A stretch of DNA of 64,000 nt from Pectinophora gossypiella (Eukaryota; Arthropoda; Insecta; Lepidoptera; Gelechiidae): positions 1,319,501 to 1,383,500 of the forward strand of contig NC_065414.1 in NCBI RefSeq assembly GCF_024362695.1, read 5' to 3'. Position numbers and translations under genes: made by a program. Position 1 is the first letter of the stretch. Each line of letters begins with the position of its first letter. The notes beneath the pieces are model-generated. The model searched no databases and was not told the origin of the DNA. It saw only the letters and a program-made list of their open reading frames with translations. Of this stretch, positions 41,146-50,876 are shown piece by piece.

Positions 41146-42135
41146 GTCACTAATGCCACCAAGATCTGAAGATGCCCAAAGAAATAATCCGACCGGAATC
41201 TCGGAAGAGGGTAATGTTAGACAGTCTGGTAACGACATTGAAGCTCCAAATGACTGCGAAACTACAAAAGCGGATATACCGTTGTTTGAATTTGATGCCC
41301 TTTCTGCGGGTGCTCAATTTAATGTCGGTCCAGGTACGACGGTCATAGATGTTTTTCATAAAACGTTCCCACCTAATATTATTGACTATATTGTAACATG
41401 CACTAACGCCTATGGAAAAGCACTTTGTTTGTCAAAAAGACCAGCAACCAGGAATACACGTCATTACAATTTTAAAGACACGAACCAAGAAGAAGTCCGT
41501 AAGTTTCTCGGTTTGTGTTTGCTTATGGGTCAAATAAAAATTCCCCAAAAACGAAAGCATTTTACATCTGTATGTAAAATGCATGAATGAAGAAAATATT
41601 GGGTGGTAATACAGTGGATCAACAGTGATCAGTGAACAGTGAGTGAACAGTGGTGGATGAGTGTTTATAATGTCAGCAAGAAGATTTGAACAAATTCTAA
41701 GATGCCTATGTGCATCAGATTTAACAGCAAAAGGAAAAGAAAAAAATTGTGAATTTTATTGAAATGCTGTGTAAGAACTTCAGAGATTGTTATAAGCCAT
41801 ACAGAGATCTCAGTTTGGATGAATCTCTGCTCTTATTCCGGGGTCGACTATCATGCCGGCAATATATAAAAAGCAAAAAAGCCCGTTATGGCATAAAATT
41901 CTACGAACTGACATCATCAGATGGTTATGTTCTAAATTTAATGATGTATGCCGGAAAAGACGCTGAAAACGAGGTTCAGAAAGGAAAAAAAAAACCGAAA
42001 AGCTTGTGCTTCATCTCATGAAACCCTATTTGCTCAAAGGACAAAAGGAGAAAAATAATAAAAACAAACATAACCTTTAGTGTTTTATTGACTGAATAAT
42101 ACCTAAAAACTACTTTACAATGCTTAAGTACTGAA

Positions 42136-42880
42136 AAATAACGAAACGTATATTATGTACGTCCTTGTTCATTAAAAAAATAAACTTGATGCAATGTTTT
42201 GTAGCACTACATGAATAACCGTCAACGTACATAAGCGTCCCTTTGTATTAAAAACGTGTATTAGCAATTTCTTACAGCAGAACGTAAACATACGTTAACG
42301 TACACGTGCGTTTCGGTATTACTAGCTAATATGAAAACTATGCTCTGAAACACAGCGTACACCAACGTTACCGTGATAAAACGTTGTTACATAAGCACAA
42401 AATTTAAAAAACCTTTTTGTGACACAACGGTTATAAGCGTTAACGTTTATACACGTTCTAGTATTTCTGGCGAGTGTATTAACTAAACTAGAAAGCACAA
42501 CGTATATTCACGGTACCGTGATAAGACGTGGCTACTTATTCAATAGATAAAATACATGTTTAGTGGCACAACGCCTATAAACGTTGACGTGTTATGACGT
42601 TAGGTCTTTAATAGACAAGCAAAATGTTTATGAACTATGCCGGAACGTATATATACGTTGACGTATAATTACGTTCTTTTTGTAATTCAGGGTGCAATCT
42701 TTATTTTGTGTGACAAAACGTATGTATACGTTGACGTTATACAACGTTAGTGTGAAGATGTATGTATGGTAATTATTTTATATTTCTCGGGACGTGTATG
42801 AACGTCGTTTAATTTTGTATGGAAAGACCATGCGCAACGCCTCATCTGACGGACTTAGTGGGATGCTTGCATGAACGTGT
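42136..42880. repeat. 73-bp-period array of ACGT tetramer clusters
   Basis: Units begin at 42209, 42282, 42355, 42427, 42500, 42571, 42645, 42718 and 42792, with a degenerate one at 42865 and possibly one at 42136. In each well-kept unit an ACGT, or a one-base variant (GCGT, ACGG, CCGT, ACGC), sits at offsets 0, 10, 16 and 26. In the unit at 42645 all four are perfect: ACGTATATATACGT, then TG, then ACGTATAATTACGT. Each half is a dyad, and the pair forms a larger near-palindrome. The preceding bases are often CACA. The roughly 40-bp spacers have diverged strongly. There are no ORFs or tRNA/5S features. It starts just after the piggyBac relic. It may be a transposase or host-protein binding array; the function is not established. 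Confidence 0.85.
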
Positions 42881-43375
42881 TAATTTAGTACAAACCTTTC
42901 GCCAGCCATTATGCCATACAGAAATGACACATACATTAAAAACTATTTTAAAAGTTAACTGTGTTGATATTTCTACTACTATACTATCTACTACTTTTTT
43001 ACTCTTATCTACAGATGTTGCTCAGTGGCTGGTAACCAGTTTGTCGTCTATAATACGTTCGTCAATTTTAACGATTTGTCTTGGTCTGGAACCGAGACAA
43101 CAACATTTTATTTTTATTTTTTTTTCTTGTATTATAGTCTCCAACTCGCAATCAAGCACCATGATGGAATATCAGATGGAATATGCATCATACCTCTTCT
43201 GGTTGTCAGGGGATGCGAATTCCCAGTAGTTGAATTTAATAGGCTGTTTAAGTTTATATCCTTGTGTTAAAATCTCGACTTTTTATTTTGATTCTTAAAA
43301 TTCTGCCAAGGACTGAAATTCTTCATCGTCTATAGGTGACTTTAATACTATTTCCAGTATCATCATCATCATCAT
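42881..43375. other. Unassigned stretch
   Basis: The 136-codon plus-strand frame from 42819 starts inside the array's last units. It has no recognisable domain and ends in low-complexity sequence. I do not support it as a gene. Confidence 0.4.
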
Positions 43376-43525
43376 CACCTTAAAAATATCTTTGTTCAGT
43401 GGGTAACATAGTTACACTTTAAACGTCTCATTCGCTCAAATTTACTGCAACTTTTAAACCTGAATAACCGAAGATAACTAACTACAACAAAAATCTCGGC
43501 ACAGGGCCTTAGACGTTGTTAAAAA
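43376..43525 (-). mobile_element. LINE 3' end of family R, diverged
   Basis: AAAAATATCTTTGTTCAGTG, GGTAACATAGTTACACTTTA and CACAGGGCCTTAGACGTTGT match R with many substitutions. Confidence 0.7.
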
Positions 43526-43944
43526 CTATGTTACTACGATATATTGCCATTTACTGCACCATCTTACATCATAATCTATAAACGAGTATCGATTCCAGCT
43601 ATTGATTAATTTTTATGCCTTTAATATTGACTTCCTTTCAATATCAGTTCACACTTACTACATCAACTCGTCAGTATCACTGTGATGTTACTTTTGGAGA
43701 ACAACTGCTACCTTTTGTAACACTTGTAGGTATCGAAGTACCGTGTCATTGGGTTTTCCTATTACGTTGACTATAATACTTGCAATTGTTAAATGATTAC
43801 GTCTTATATCATTAGTAATGATTATGACGATAATGTGTTCGAATAAAAAACAAAAATTAAGGAAACTCTCTCTATGTAAGTAAATATATTGAAAGCATTA
43901 TTATTTTTTGTTTATATATGTCAATAGTTATTGCCCTATTCAGG
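43526..43944. other. Unassigned stretch
   Basis: No gene or recurring repeat recognised. Confidence 0.4.
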
Positions 43945-44050
43945 GTGTTAGTGACATCGTAACGAAAACATGAACATGATTCTGAGTTGATATCAAGGGG
44001 AATTTTCCGTCGCAAAAGTATGAAACTGAAAATAATAAGGAAAGACACTA
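43945..44050 (+). repeat. Repeat-M copy
   Basis: CAGGGTGTTAGTGACATCGT, AACGAAAACATGAACATGAT, TCTGAGTTGATATCAAGGGG and AATTTTCCGTCGCAAAAGTA. It is the best-kept copy of this family. Confidence 0.65.
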
Positions 44051-44204
44051 CAATTTTTGTTTTTTTTGTAATATTATTATTTTTATTATTTTTTCTCAAC
44101 TCCTCAGATGGATGATGATGAACCGTATACAATCCCATATACATAGATAGTCCATCATGTTGGAAAAGACACAATTCTTGAATAGACTTTTATGATAAGC
44201 CAAG

Positions 44205-44747
44205 GAAGTCTAAAAAGACCCATTTAAGCAATTCATCTAAAAAGCAATATTCTGATTTGACAATGGTGCTAATTCCTGTAAACACCATCTAATTTTATTT
44301 TAAGTTATATCTGTCATTTTCTTATCCGCCGAAAAGGAAAGGGACGGGTAATCGACAAGCATAAAATTTATGTAACACACGTCAATTTTAAGCACTAATC
44401 TAAAACAACCGTCTAAAAATTTTACATTGGCCAATAACCCAACAGAATTATGTTGACAGCACACGTCAAACGGTTTGCATACCAGCGAGATACCTTTTTA
44501 ATTCGCCCGGGTTATTCATTCATTTACTCATTTTTCCTAAAATTAAGAGCTGTCAATCATCCGTCTCTTTCCTTTACGGCGGATTAGAAAATGACAGGTA
44601 TAACTTAAAGTAAAATTAGGAGGTGTCTGCAGGAATCGGGGCCATTAGCTCATTATACCTAAAAGTACATGCGTAATGTAAAAAATGACAGCAATTGATA
44701 CGGCTTTTTAGATTAATTGCTTTAATATGACCATTTTAGACTCCCAT
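44205..44747. mobile_element. MITE-I copy split by MITE-H
   Basis: MITE-I arms lie at 44205-44262 (AGCAATTCATCTAAAAAGCA) and 44660-44747 (TTTTTAGATTAATTGCTTTA, ATGACCATTTTAGACTCCC). They flank a complete MITE-H. Confidence 0.7.
44264..44645. mobile_element. MITE-H, complete, ~80-bp terminal inverted repeats
   Basis: The left end is GGTGCTAATTCCTGTAAACA. The right end is CTGCAGGAATCGGGGCC in inverse. Both are followed inward by AAGTTATA, CTGTCATTTTCTTATCCGCC and GGAAAGGGACGG, or their antisense. There is no ORF. This is the reference copy for the family in this window. Confidence 0.9.
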
Positions 44748-44802
44748 GATGAAAAACATCTGAATGAATTTTATTTTTTTGTTTACCTATCCGTGCTCAA
44801 GA

Positions 44803-45094
44803 ACGCAAAGCAAGAAGGCAAGACGGAAACCACTGCCATATTCTTCCCTAAAAAGTAGCATAGAGAATGCTACACCGACAAGGGTCTGGCTCTTACATTA
44901 ATGATGACCCACGCGCAATATAGCAGGATCTATGTACTTGCAAGCGCAAAACGCAAAGCAAGAAGGCAAGACGGAAACCACTGCCATATTATTTTCTAAA
45001 AAGTAGCATGGAGAATGCTACACCGACAAGGGTCTAGCTCTTACATTAATGATGACCCACGCGCAATATAGCAGGGTCTACTCGCAAGCGCAAA
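44803..45094 (+). repeat. Tandem duplication, units of 148 and 144 bp
   Basis: ACGCAAAGCAAGAAGGCAAG starts each unit (44803 and 44951). Each contains ACGGAAACCACTGCCATATT, GAATGCTACACCGACAAGGG, a TTACATTAATGATGACCCAC end and GCGCAATATAGCAGG. The middle part is the RTE-B-type 3' terminus, so a short retroposon plus flank was duplicated. Confidence 0.85.
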
Positions 45095-45394
45095 TAAATA
45101 TGAGCATATTATATCGATTAACTTATTTAATTTTCCCAATACTTACCTATAGTGAGGATTATGATATTACGATTATCGTATGAGTCACAGCGCAAGAATT
45201 TTAGCACTGATAAAAGGCGCCAATGGTACAAGCTGATTAGGAGATTGCGACTTTGATGACGTCAGAGGAGGTGTGAACTGACAGTTGAGTGTAACGTCAT
45301 CAGTGCAGGGTTAAGTTTTGAAGGTTCCGTATTCATGCATACATACGATCACGCCTATTTCCCCATGGGACCACAGAACTCCACATACTAATCT
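45095..45394. other. Unassigned stretch
   Basis: No gene or recurring repeat recognised. Confidence 0.4.
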
Positions 45395-45890
45395 CATGGT
45401 TGACAGGCCTCCCCTCAATCACGCAGGAGGAGGGGTATGGAGCATAGTCCACCACGCTGCTCCACTGCGGGTTGGTGGAGGTGTTTTTACGGCTAATAGC
45501 CGACACCAACGGCTTCACGTGCCCTCTAAAGAAATCATTTTACTATTTCAATCAATCAGGTTAAGTTCTAGTTAAGCCGTTGGTCCCGGTTATTAGCCGT
45601 AAAAACACCTCCACCAACCCGCAGTGGAGCAGCGTGGTGGAGTATGCGCCATACCCCCTCCGGTAGATTGAGGGGAGGCCTGTGCCCAGCAGTAGGACGT
45701 ATATAGGCTATTTATGTATGTTATATAATGTAATCAATCAGGTGATTCGAGCCTGCAAAGTCCTTACCAAACAAAGGACAGTCTCACAAAGTGATTTCGA
45801 CAATGTCCCCATCGGGATTCGAGCCCGGGACCTCCAGATCGTGACCCTAAGACTAACCACTTTACTAGAGAGGCTGTTAATTTTTTAAAT
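45395..45890 (-). mobile_element. SINE-B, near full length, interrupted by another SINE-B
   Basis: The antisense body (45395-45549) and the pre-core plus head (45744-45890: CAAAGTCCTTACCAAACAAA, CCATCGGGATTCGAGCCCGG) are separated by a forward SINE-B piece. When joined, they give a normal SINE-B order. Confidence 0.85.
45550..45743 (+). mobile_element. SINE-B, 5'-truncated, inserted in an inverted SINE-B
   Basis: It runs from TTAAGCCGTTGGTCCCGG in the core to GGACGTATATAGGCTATTTA. The 12-bp TSD AATCAATCAGGT lies at 45550-45561 and 45732-45743. Confidence 0.9.
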
Positions 45891-45969
45891 ATTAGTAATG
45901 TAAATTACCACATGCAAGGAAAGAGTCCTGAGTTTCTATGAGCACATAATTCGATCCCCATTGCCCTGT

Positions 45970-46215
45970 CTAGAGTAACACCATTATTCTGGGCCAGATT
46001 GAGGGTAAGCGTGCTAGAGGAAGAGCACCAATTAGATGGTTGGACCAGGTCAAGCAGCACCTATTTATTAATTTACATTTCACGACATTACAGTGCAGAA
46101 GCGCCAACGCGCCCTGAAACTTTCATCTATACAAAAAGCTATATATGACACAGGACCGAACCCAAGATTACATTATAATCACGATCTTCAGCAATGAGGG
46201 AACGACAAGAAAGAA
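45970..46215 (+). pseudogene. RTE-C C-terminal fragment
   Basis: ILGQIEGKRARGRAPIRWLD followed by QVKQH is the GKRxRGRxPxRWxDQ signature of RTE-type proteins. The following sequence ends in CACGATCTTCAGCAATGAGG (HDLQQ-stop), a typical RTE terminus. It is a different lineage from RTE-A and RTE-B. Truncated and frameshifted. Confidence 0.7.
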
Positions 46216-46280
46216 AAAAGAATAAAATAATTATATTTCAATGATAATCTTCACTAAGGATCCCTAAAATATGGAGCCCT

Positions 46281-46520
46281 AAAAACACTTTATGATCCCT
46301 AGTTTGGTTAGGACATTACAGGCTGATCACCTGATTGTCTGAAAAGTAAGATGATCCGTGATTCGGAAGGCACATTAAGCCGTTGGTCCCGGTTACCACT
46401 TACTGATAACTGTACCTAAGTATGTCAGGTCAGGGGCCTTTGGCTGCTCAATAATAACCCTGATACCAGAATTGATGACGCTGGTATTCCACTTCAAAAT
46501 CCACACGATAAGAAGAAGAC
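46281..46520 (+). mobile_element. SINE-A lacking the tRNA-like head
   Basis: TATGATCCCTAGTTTGGTTA, the hairpin core CCGTGATTCGGAAGGCAC, and a diverged A body ending CACACGATAAGAAGAAG. Confidence 0.9.
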
Positions 46521-46548
46521 TTTAACCTATGACGAAGCATTTTCGTTA

Positions 46549-46982
46549 TAAAATAAAATTTTTAACAAAAAAAAACCGACTTCAAACGCAAAACTAAAAA
46601 GCAATAAATAAATTTACTTCGCACAAAGTAATTAGTACGTATTTTCAATTAGTTAATTATTTTATAATTCTGAAGCCGGTGCCAAGGAAATGCTACAACG
46701 AAGTACCGATTCATATATTTTTCAATACTGATTGTTTTGTAATTTTTTGTTTGACATTGTTTTGTAATTGCTTTGATATAGGTATTAAACAATATTGTGT
46801 GTACATAGTAATTTGATATTGTAGTAGGGTTGTTGTAGCATTTACTTGGCACCGACTTCAGAATTATAAAATAATTAACTAATTGAAAATACGTACTAAT
46901 TACTTTGTGCGAAGTAAATTTATTTATTGCTTTTTAGTTTTGCGTTTGAAGTCGGTTTTTTTTTGTTAAAAATTTTATTTTA
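46549..46982. mobile_element. Foldback element L, 151-bp inverted arms
   Basis: The arms 46549-46699 and 46832-46982 are inverse copies differing at about two positions (GAAGCCGG/GAAGTCGG and CCAAGGAAA/CCAAGTAAA). They enclose a 132-bp AT-rich loop. A nine-A/T run lies next to ACCGACTTCAAACGC in each arm. There is no ORF. The near identity means the structure is young or corrected by gene conversion. Confidence 0.95.
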
Positions 46983-47099
46983 TTTTACGATTTTAAGTGA
47001 TGGTTAGACCGAGCAAGGATGCAGACAGACAGATTTTCTGATTTATATTCATATATAATAATATAATATATTATTAGTAGTGATCACAATTATTATTGA

Positions 47100-47180
47100 T
47101 GAACATGTTTACACACACACACTCACACACGCGCTAACGCACACGAGCACACGCGCACGTACACACGCACACACACAGAC

Positions 47181-47218
<38 letters not shown>

Positions 47219-47345
47219 GCGCACACACACGCACACACACACACACACATGTGTATGTGTACATACACACATGTGGTTGTCAGTGGAAGCTGCTATCATA
47301 CACACTCACGCATACATATAGATACAGTAGATTTCGCGTGGTTCG

Positions 47346-47410
<65 letters not shown>

Positions 47411-47542
47411 GCGCACACACACGCACACACACACACACATGTGTATGTGTACATACACACATGTGGTTGTCAGTGGAAGCTGCTATCATACACACTCACG
47501 CATACATATAGATACAGTAGATTTCGCGTGGTTCGCTCGCAC

Positions 47543-47584
<42 letters not shown>

Positions 47585-47730
47585 GCGCACACACACGCGC
47601 GCACACACACGCACACACACACACACATGTGTATGTGTACATACACACATGTGGTTGTCAGTGGAAGCTGCTATCATACACACTCACGCATACATATAGA
47701 TACAGTAGATTTCGCGTGGTTCGCTCGCTG
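47100..47730. repeat. (CA)n microsatellite with three ~190-bp higher-order units
   Basis: CA-rich tracts alternate with a constant non-CA block (GTGGTTGTCAGTGGAAGCTG, CTATCATACACACTCACGCA, ATAGATACAGTAGATTTCGC) that starts after ATGTGTATGTGTACAT near 47249, 47439 and 47627. The spacing is about 190 and 188 bp. Open frames across it are low-complexity artefacts. Confidence 0.95.
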
Positions 47731-47775
47731 CTAAAGCAGCTCGCGTGTCCTGTTTATTCGAAACTGTCCCTCTTC

Positions 47776-48730
47776 GTATGGCGGCCATCTTGTTTTTCCG
47801 CCACTTTGTTCTTTTTCACCGGCGACAGAATTTGACCAAGATTTAAATGGGTGTCGTGGAAACAAACAAAATCCAGGTGCAATAGGTTTGCCAGGCCGTA
47901 GGATGTCTCCCTGATTGGGAGCAGTTTTCAAAGATGACGTTCCGATCACACGCCTATACATCATTTTTACCCCCAAGACATTTTCTGGAAAAACAAAATT
48001 TTGTATGGCGGCCATCTTGTTTTTTCGCTATTTTGTATTTTTTTCACCGGCCATTAAATTCGACCAACATTTAAATAGGTTTCGTGAAAGAAAAATTGGT
48101 TCAGGTGTGATAGTTTCGCCAGGCCGTAGGGTGTCACCCTGATGCGGAGCAGTTTTCAAAAATCGGGAAGTATTTCCATACTTAACATGACGATCCGACC
48201 ACAACCCCGATATATATTTTATATCCCGAGACATTTTCTGAAAAAACAAAATTGGCGGCCATCTTGTTTTTCCGCCATTTTGTTTTTTTTTTACGCGCTA
48301 TGGAATTTGACCAAGATTTAAATAAGTGCTCTGAAAGAAATATTGGTTCACGTGCGATAGTTTTGCCAGGCCGTAGAGTATCTCTCTGATGCGGAGCAGT
48401 TTTTGGTGATCAGAAAGTATTTCCGTACTCTACATGACGTTTTGAGTAAGCGCCCCATACATTATTTTTACCCAAACGGGCTTCTTCCAAAATCGACAAA
48501 ATTTTGTATGGCGGCCATCTTTTTTTTCCGCCATTTTGTTTTTTTGCACCGGCGATTGGATTTGATCAAGATTTAAATACGTTTCGTGAAAGAAAAATTG
48601 CTCCAGGTTGTATAGTTTTGCCAGGCCATAGGGTATCTCCCTGATGCTGACCAGTTTTCGAAGGCCGGGAAGTTTTCCCGAAGCCTAAAGATCGATCCGA
48701 TCAATATGACTTTACAAACGCACTAGTCGC
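47776..48730 (+). repeat. Four tandem ~245-bp units
   Basis: TATGGCGGCCATCTTG-type starts lie at about 47776, 48005, 48252 and 48508. Each is followed by CCGCCATTTTGTTTTTT, TTTGACCAAGATTTAAAT, TTGCCAGGCCGTAGGGTATC and CGGAGCAGTTTTC. Units are moderately diverged. No ORF is conserved. Confidence 0.9.
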
Positions 48731-48882
48731 TCCTACGATTTTTGAAAATTCCCCTCGATTTCTCTGGTCTTCCATCATCAGATCCTGACTTCCTTGACAT
48801 GGGACCCCCTTGGGTATATCTCCTTTCAAACAAAAAAAGAATTATCAAAATCGGTTCATATACGACGAAGATATGCCCGAAC

Positions 48883-48927
<45 letters not shown>

Positions 48928-48972
48928 CGGTCGAATTGAGAACCTCCTCCTTTTTTGAAGTCGGTAAAAAGG
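48731..48972 (+). mobile_element. Terminal part of the repeat complex, with poly(A) run
   Basis: CATGGGACCCCCTTGGGTAT, TCAAAATCGGTTCATATACG, a run of about 33 A, and GAGAACCTCCTCCTTTTTTG with AAGTCGGTAAAAAGG. The terminal TGAAGTCGGT is the inverse of ACCGACTTCA in foldback L, so one larger element may span 46.5-49.0 kb. Confidence 0.6.
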
Positions 48973-49245
48973 AATTCTCATTCATTTTTATGAATTAGGC
49001 GCCAGTGATATCATAATCGTATCAATATTTTACACATAAAATGCATTTATAGATATGCGAATGTCGATATGAATGTGGAATTTTCCTCATTCCTACACAT
49101 TGTGTAATACTTATTGCCTTTTGTTTACACGTGTTTTATATTCGTGTTTTTTTGACGTGACGTCATTGCGCACGTTGGATCCGCGTCCACCGTGCGAAAG
49201 ACACAATTCATTTATTACTACTTAAATTGTAATTAATTTTAATTT

Positions 49246-49525
49246 TATAAGTTTTTTTTTTTTGACGTGACTTATTGTAGATTTGCCGCAGATGGCATTA
49301 ACTGCTTGGCCGCGCTTGGAGGCGCTGAAAGCTCTCACCTGGTACAACGTTTAAGACAACAGGCCTGAGGGTGCCCAGTTGGGCGCGAACCTCGGTTCCG
49401 GGCGTCGTCTGAGAGGAAAAATATTTGAAAGAATTAATCGACCCTAGCGGGTCGGTAGCGATAAGCGCTGATTAAGGGAAATCGTCGACCATGCCGGCGG
49501 GGTCAGTATCGGGGGGATATAAGTT
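49246..49525 (-). mobile_element. Element G, long copy with 8-bp TSD
   Basis: TATAAGTT (49246-49253 and 49518-49525) frames the T-run, TGACGTGACTTATTGTAGAT, CAACAGGCCTGAGGGTGCCC, GTCGTCTGAGAGGAAAAATA and TGCCGGCGGGGTCAGTATC. On the minus strand it ends in poly(A). Confidence 0.8.
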
Positions 49526-49554
49526 CACTATTACCAACTTTATATGGAACCCGA

Positions 49555-49770
49555 AATAAATCAATCAATCAATCAATAATGGTTTATTGCACAACGACAT
49601 AATATATAAACATACGAATAAAAACATAAGCACAATAGGCGGTCTTATTGCTAAACAGCAATTTCTGCCAGGCAACCTTAGGGTGAAAGAATATGCATTG
49701 GAGCACGGGCTAGTGCAATAAATATTCATGTCTATGTTATTGTAACACGAGTATCCAGTGGGGGGGATTT
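49555..49770 (-). mobile_element. LINE 3' tail of family S
   Basis: After an (AATC)n run: GGTTTATTGCACAACGACAT, AGGCGGTCTTATTGCTAAAC and TGCCAGGCAACCTTAGGGTG, antisense to the copy at 6297. Confidence 0.8.
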
Positions 49771-50754
49771 TTGATAATGTTTGAGTTAGTATACATTGAA
49801 TATATTCATTCAAGCGCAGTTTCATACGGACTCTTCCCTTTAATAGGACACTATAGTGGCGCCACTAGCAAACGTATTAGCGAACAAAATACTTAAAAGT
49901 ATTGCTATTTGACCTTTGTTCTCATAAATGCCTCATCTTACGCATGCGTACATAGCAGTTAATGAAGGCGCGCCTACAGTGTCGAATAGAATAAAGGCAA
50001 GGGGCGTGGAAAATTGGGGAAGATAGCTGTTTATGATACAAATATGGCGGCTAACTTACCTCTGCGCATGTGCATGTGCACCCCTATCCCCAATGCCCAA
50101 TAGGAAAGTAACTATTGAAGCGTCACATAATTTCGTTGGCATAATTCATACTGCCTATATTCTTCTTCTCATCAAGTTCATCAACACGTTCCATAGTGTA
50201 GAAATGAAGAAGTCAAATAAAATAAAATTTTGACATTCGATTTCACAAAAAAGCATAAAAAATATGACTACCTACTTATTTATATAATTTTTATGGTTTT
50301 CATATTATTGTGTAAGTACTTATATTAAATACAATATATTAATGTTATCTGATGTAATTTTGCATCGATGACAATCTTATAAAGTAATATTTTTTATTTT
50401 TTGTTAACGATTTAAAATACTTACAAAAATACAAATAATAATAATAAAGTCCGGGCCTCCATAGGCCCGAGATATGAAAAAGACATACAATAATAATAAT
50501 AATAAAAAAGTTTATTCAGGTAAAATCTACGACACACATATACAAAAATATTTATTTGTAAATGTTGCGTGTTACAAGATATTACAGTTATTATTATATT
50601 ACTTTCATTAATAAACCTACAAATATGGAATATCTTATTTATTTATTTAATTTAAATAATAAAATATATTTTTTAATAGATCTACCTACTTTAATTTAGT
50701 TTATATTAATTTTATATCTTGTGAATTTATTTTATATTTATATTTCTCCCCCAG
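49771..50754. other. Upstream flank of the host exon, unassigned
   Basis: No coding exon recognised. A (TAA)n patch with GGGCCTCCATAGGCCCGAG lies at about 50440-50475. GTTTATTCAGGTAAAATC at 50510 may be an inverted LINE tail. A long AT-rich run precedes the acceptor at 50753. Confidence 0.45.
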
Positions 50755-50876
50755 GTGCGCAATGTGGGTGGCACGGTGGTAGAGGCCGGGAGGGCGGCCG
50801 GATGCGGCTCGCGCGCGCCCGTCCGCCCGCCGCCTCCGTCACATAGGCGCGCTCGCGCTACCCCTGCGCGCACACT
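50755..50876 (+). promoter_or_regulatory. 5' UTR part of a host exon, with two upstream ORFs
   Basis: The exon starts after a pyrimidine-rich acceptor (TATTTCTCCCCCAG, AG at 50753-50754) and is strikingly GC-rich in an AT-rich setting. It holds two short upstream ORFs: ATG at 50762 (7 codons including stop) and an ATG in CCGGATGCGGCTCGC that runs in the main frame to a TAG at 50844-50846. The in-frame stop shows that the main start lies downstream. Upstream ORFs suggest translational control, but this is an inference. Confidence 0.65.

Larger units (their letters stand above)
39655..42060 (+). pseudogene. piggyBac-type transposase gene, intron-containing, decayed
   Basis: Exon 39655-39756 starts right after an acceptor, with ATG and 34 codons rich in Lys and Arg (KRKSKKRRPKGKDK, nuclear-signal-like), and ends at GTAAGT. 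The next exon starts at 40235 after TTTACTTTCTGCAG and joins in frame. It runs to a stop at 41588, giving about 485 residues in all. Domains: a Ser/Asp/Glu-rich acidic segment, a basic patch, a 17-residue proline-rich repeat, then FPPNIIDYIVTCTNAYGK and QEEVRKFLGLCLLMGQIKIP. These match the start of the piggyBac DDE domain (Pfam DDE_Tnp_1_7). Beyond the stop, homology continues in other frames: RRFEQILRCLCASD (frame of 41670), then YRDLSLDESLLLFRGRLSCR with the first catalytic Asp (41818-41820), then HLMKPYLLKG. The second catalytic region, insertion domain and C-terminal zinc finger are missing. There are at least three frame changes, so it cannot be an active transposase. Retained introns show it is not a retrocopy. 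Confidence 0.85.

Noticed and set aside
40605..41238. Minus-strand frames of 155 and 185 codons opposite the piggyBac-like gene
   Set aside because: The 51-bp repeat keeps antisense frames open. The sense strand has splice signals and recognisable transposase sequence.
42819..43229. 136-codon open frame after the ACGT array
   Set aside because: It starts within array sequence, has no recognisable motif, and ends in T-rich translation. No splice or promoter support.
47080..47734. Open frames of 60-161 codons rich in His/Thr or Cys/Val
   Set aside because: They are direct translations of (CA)n/(TG)n microsatellite. Low complexity only.
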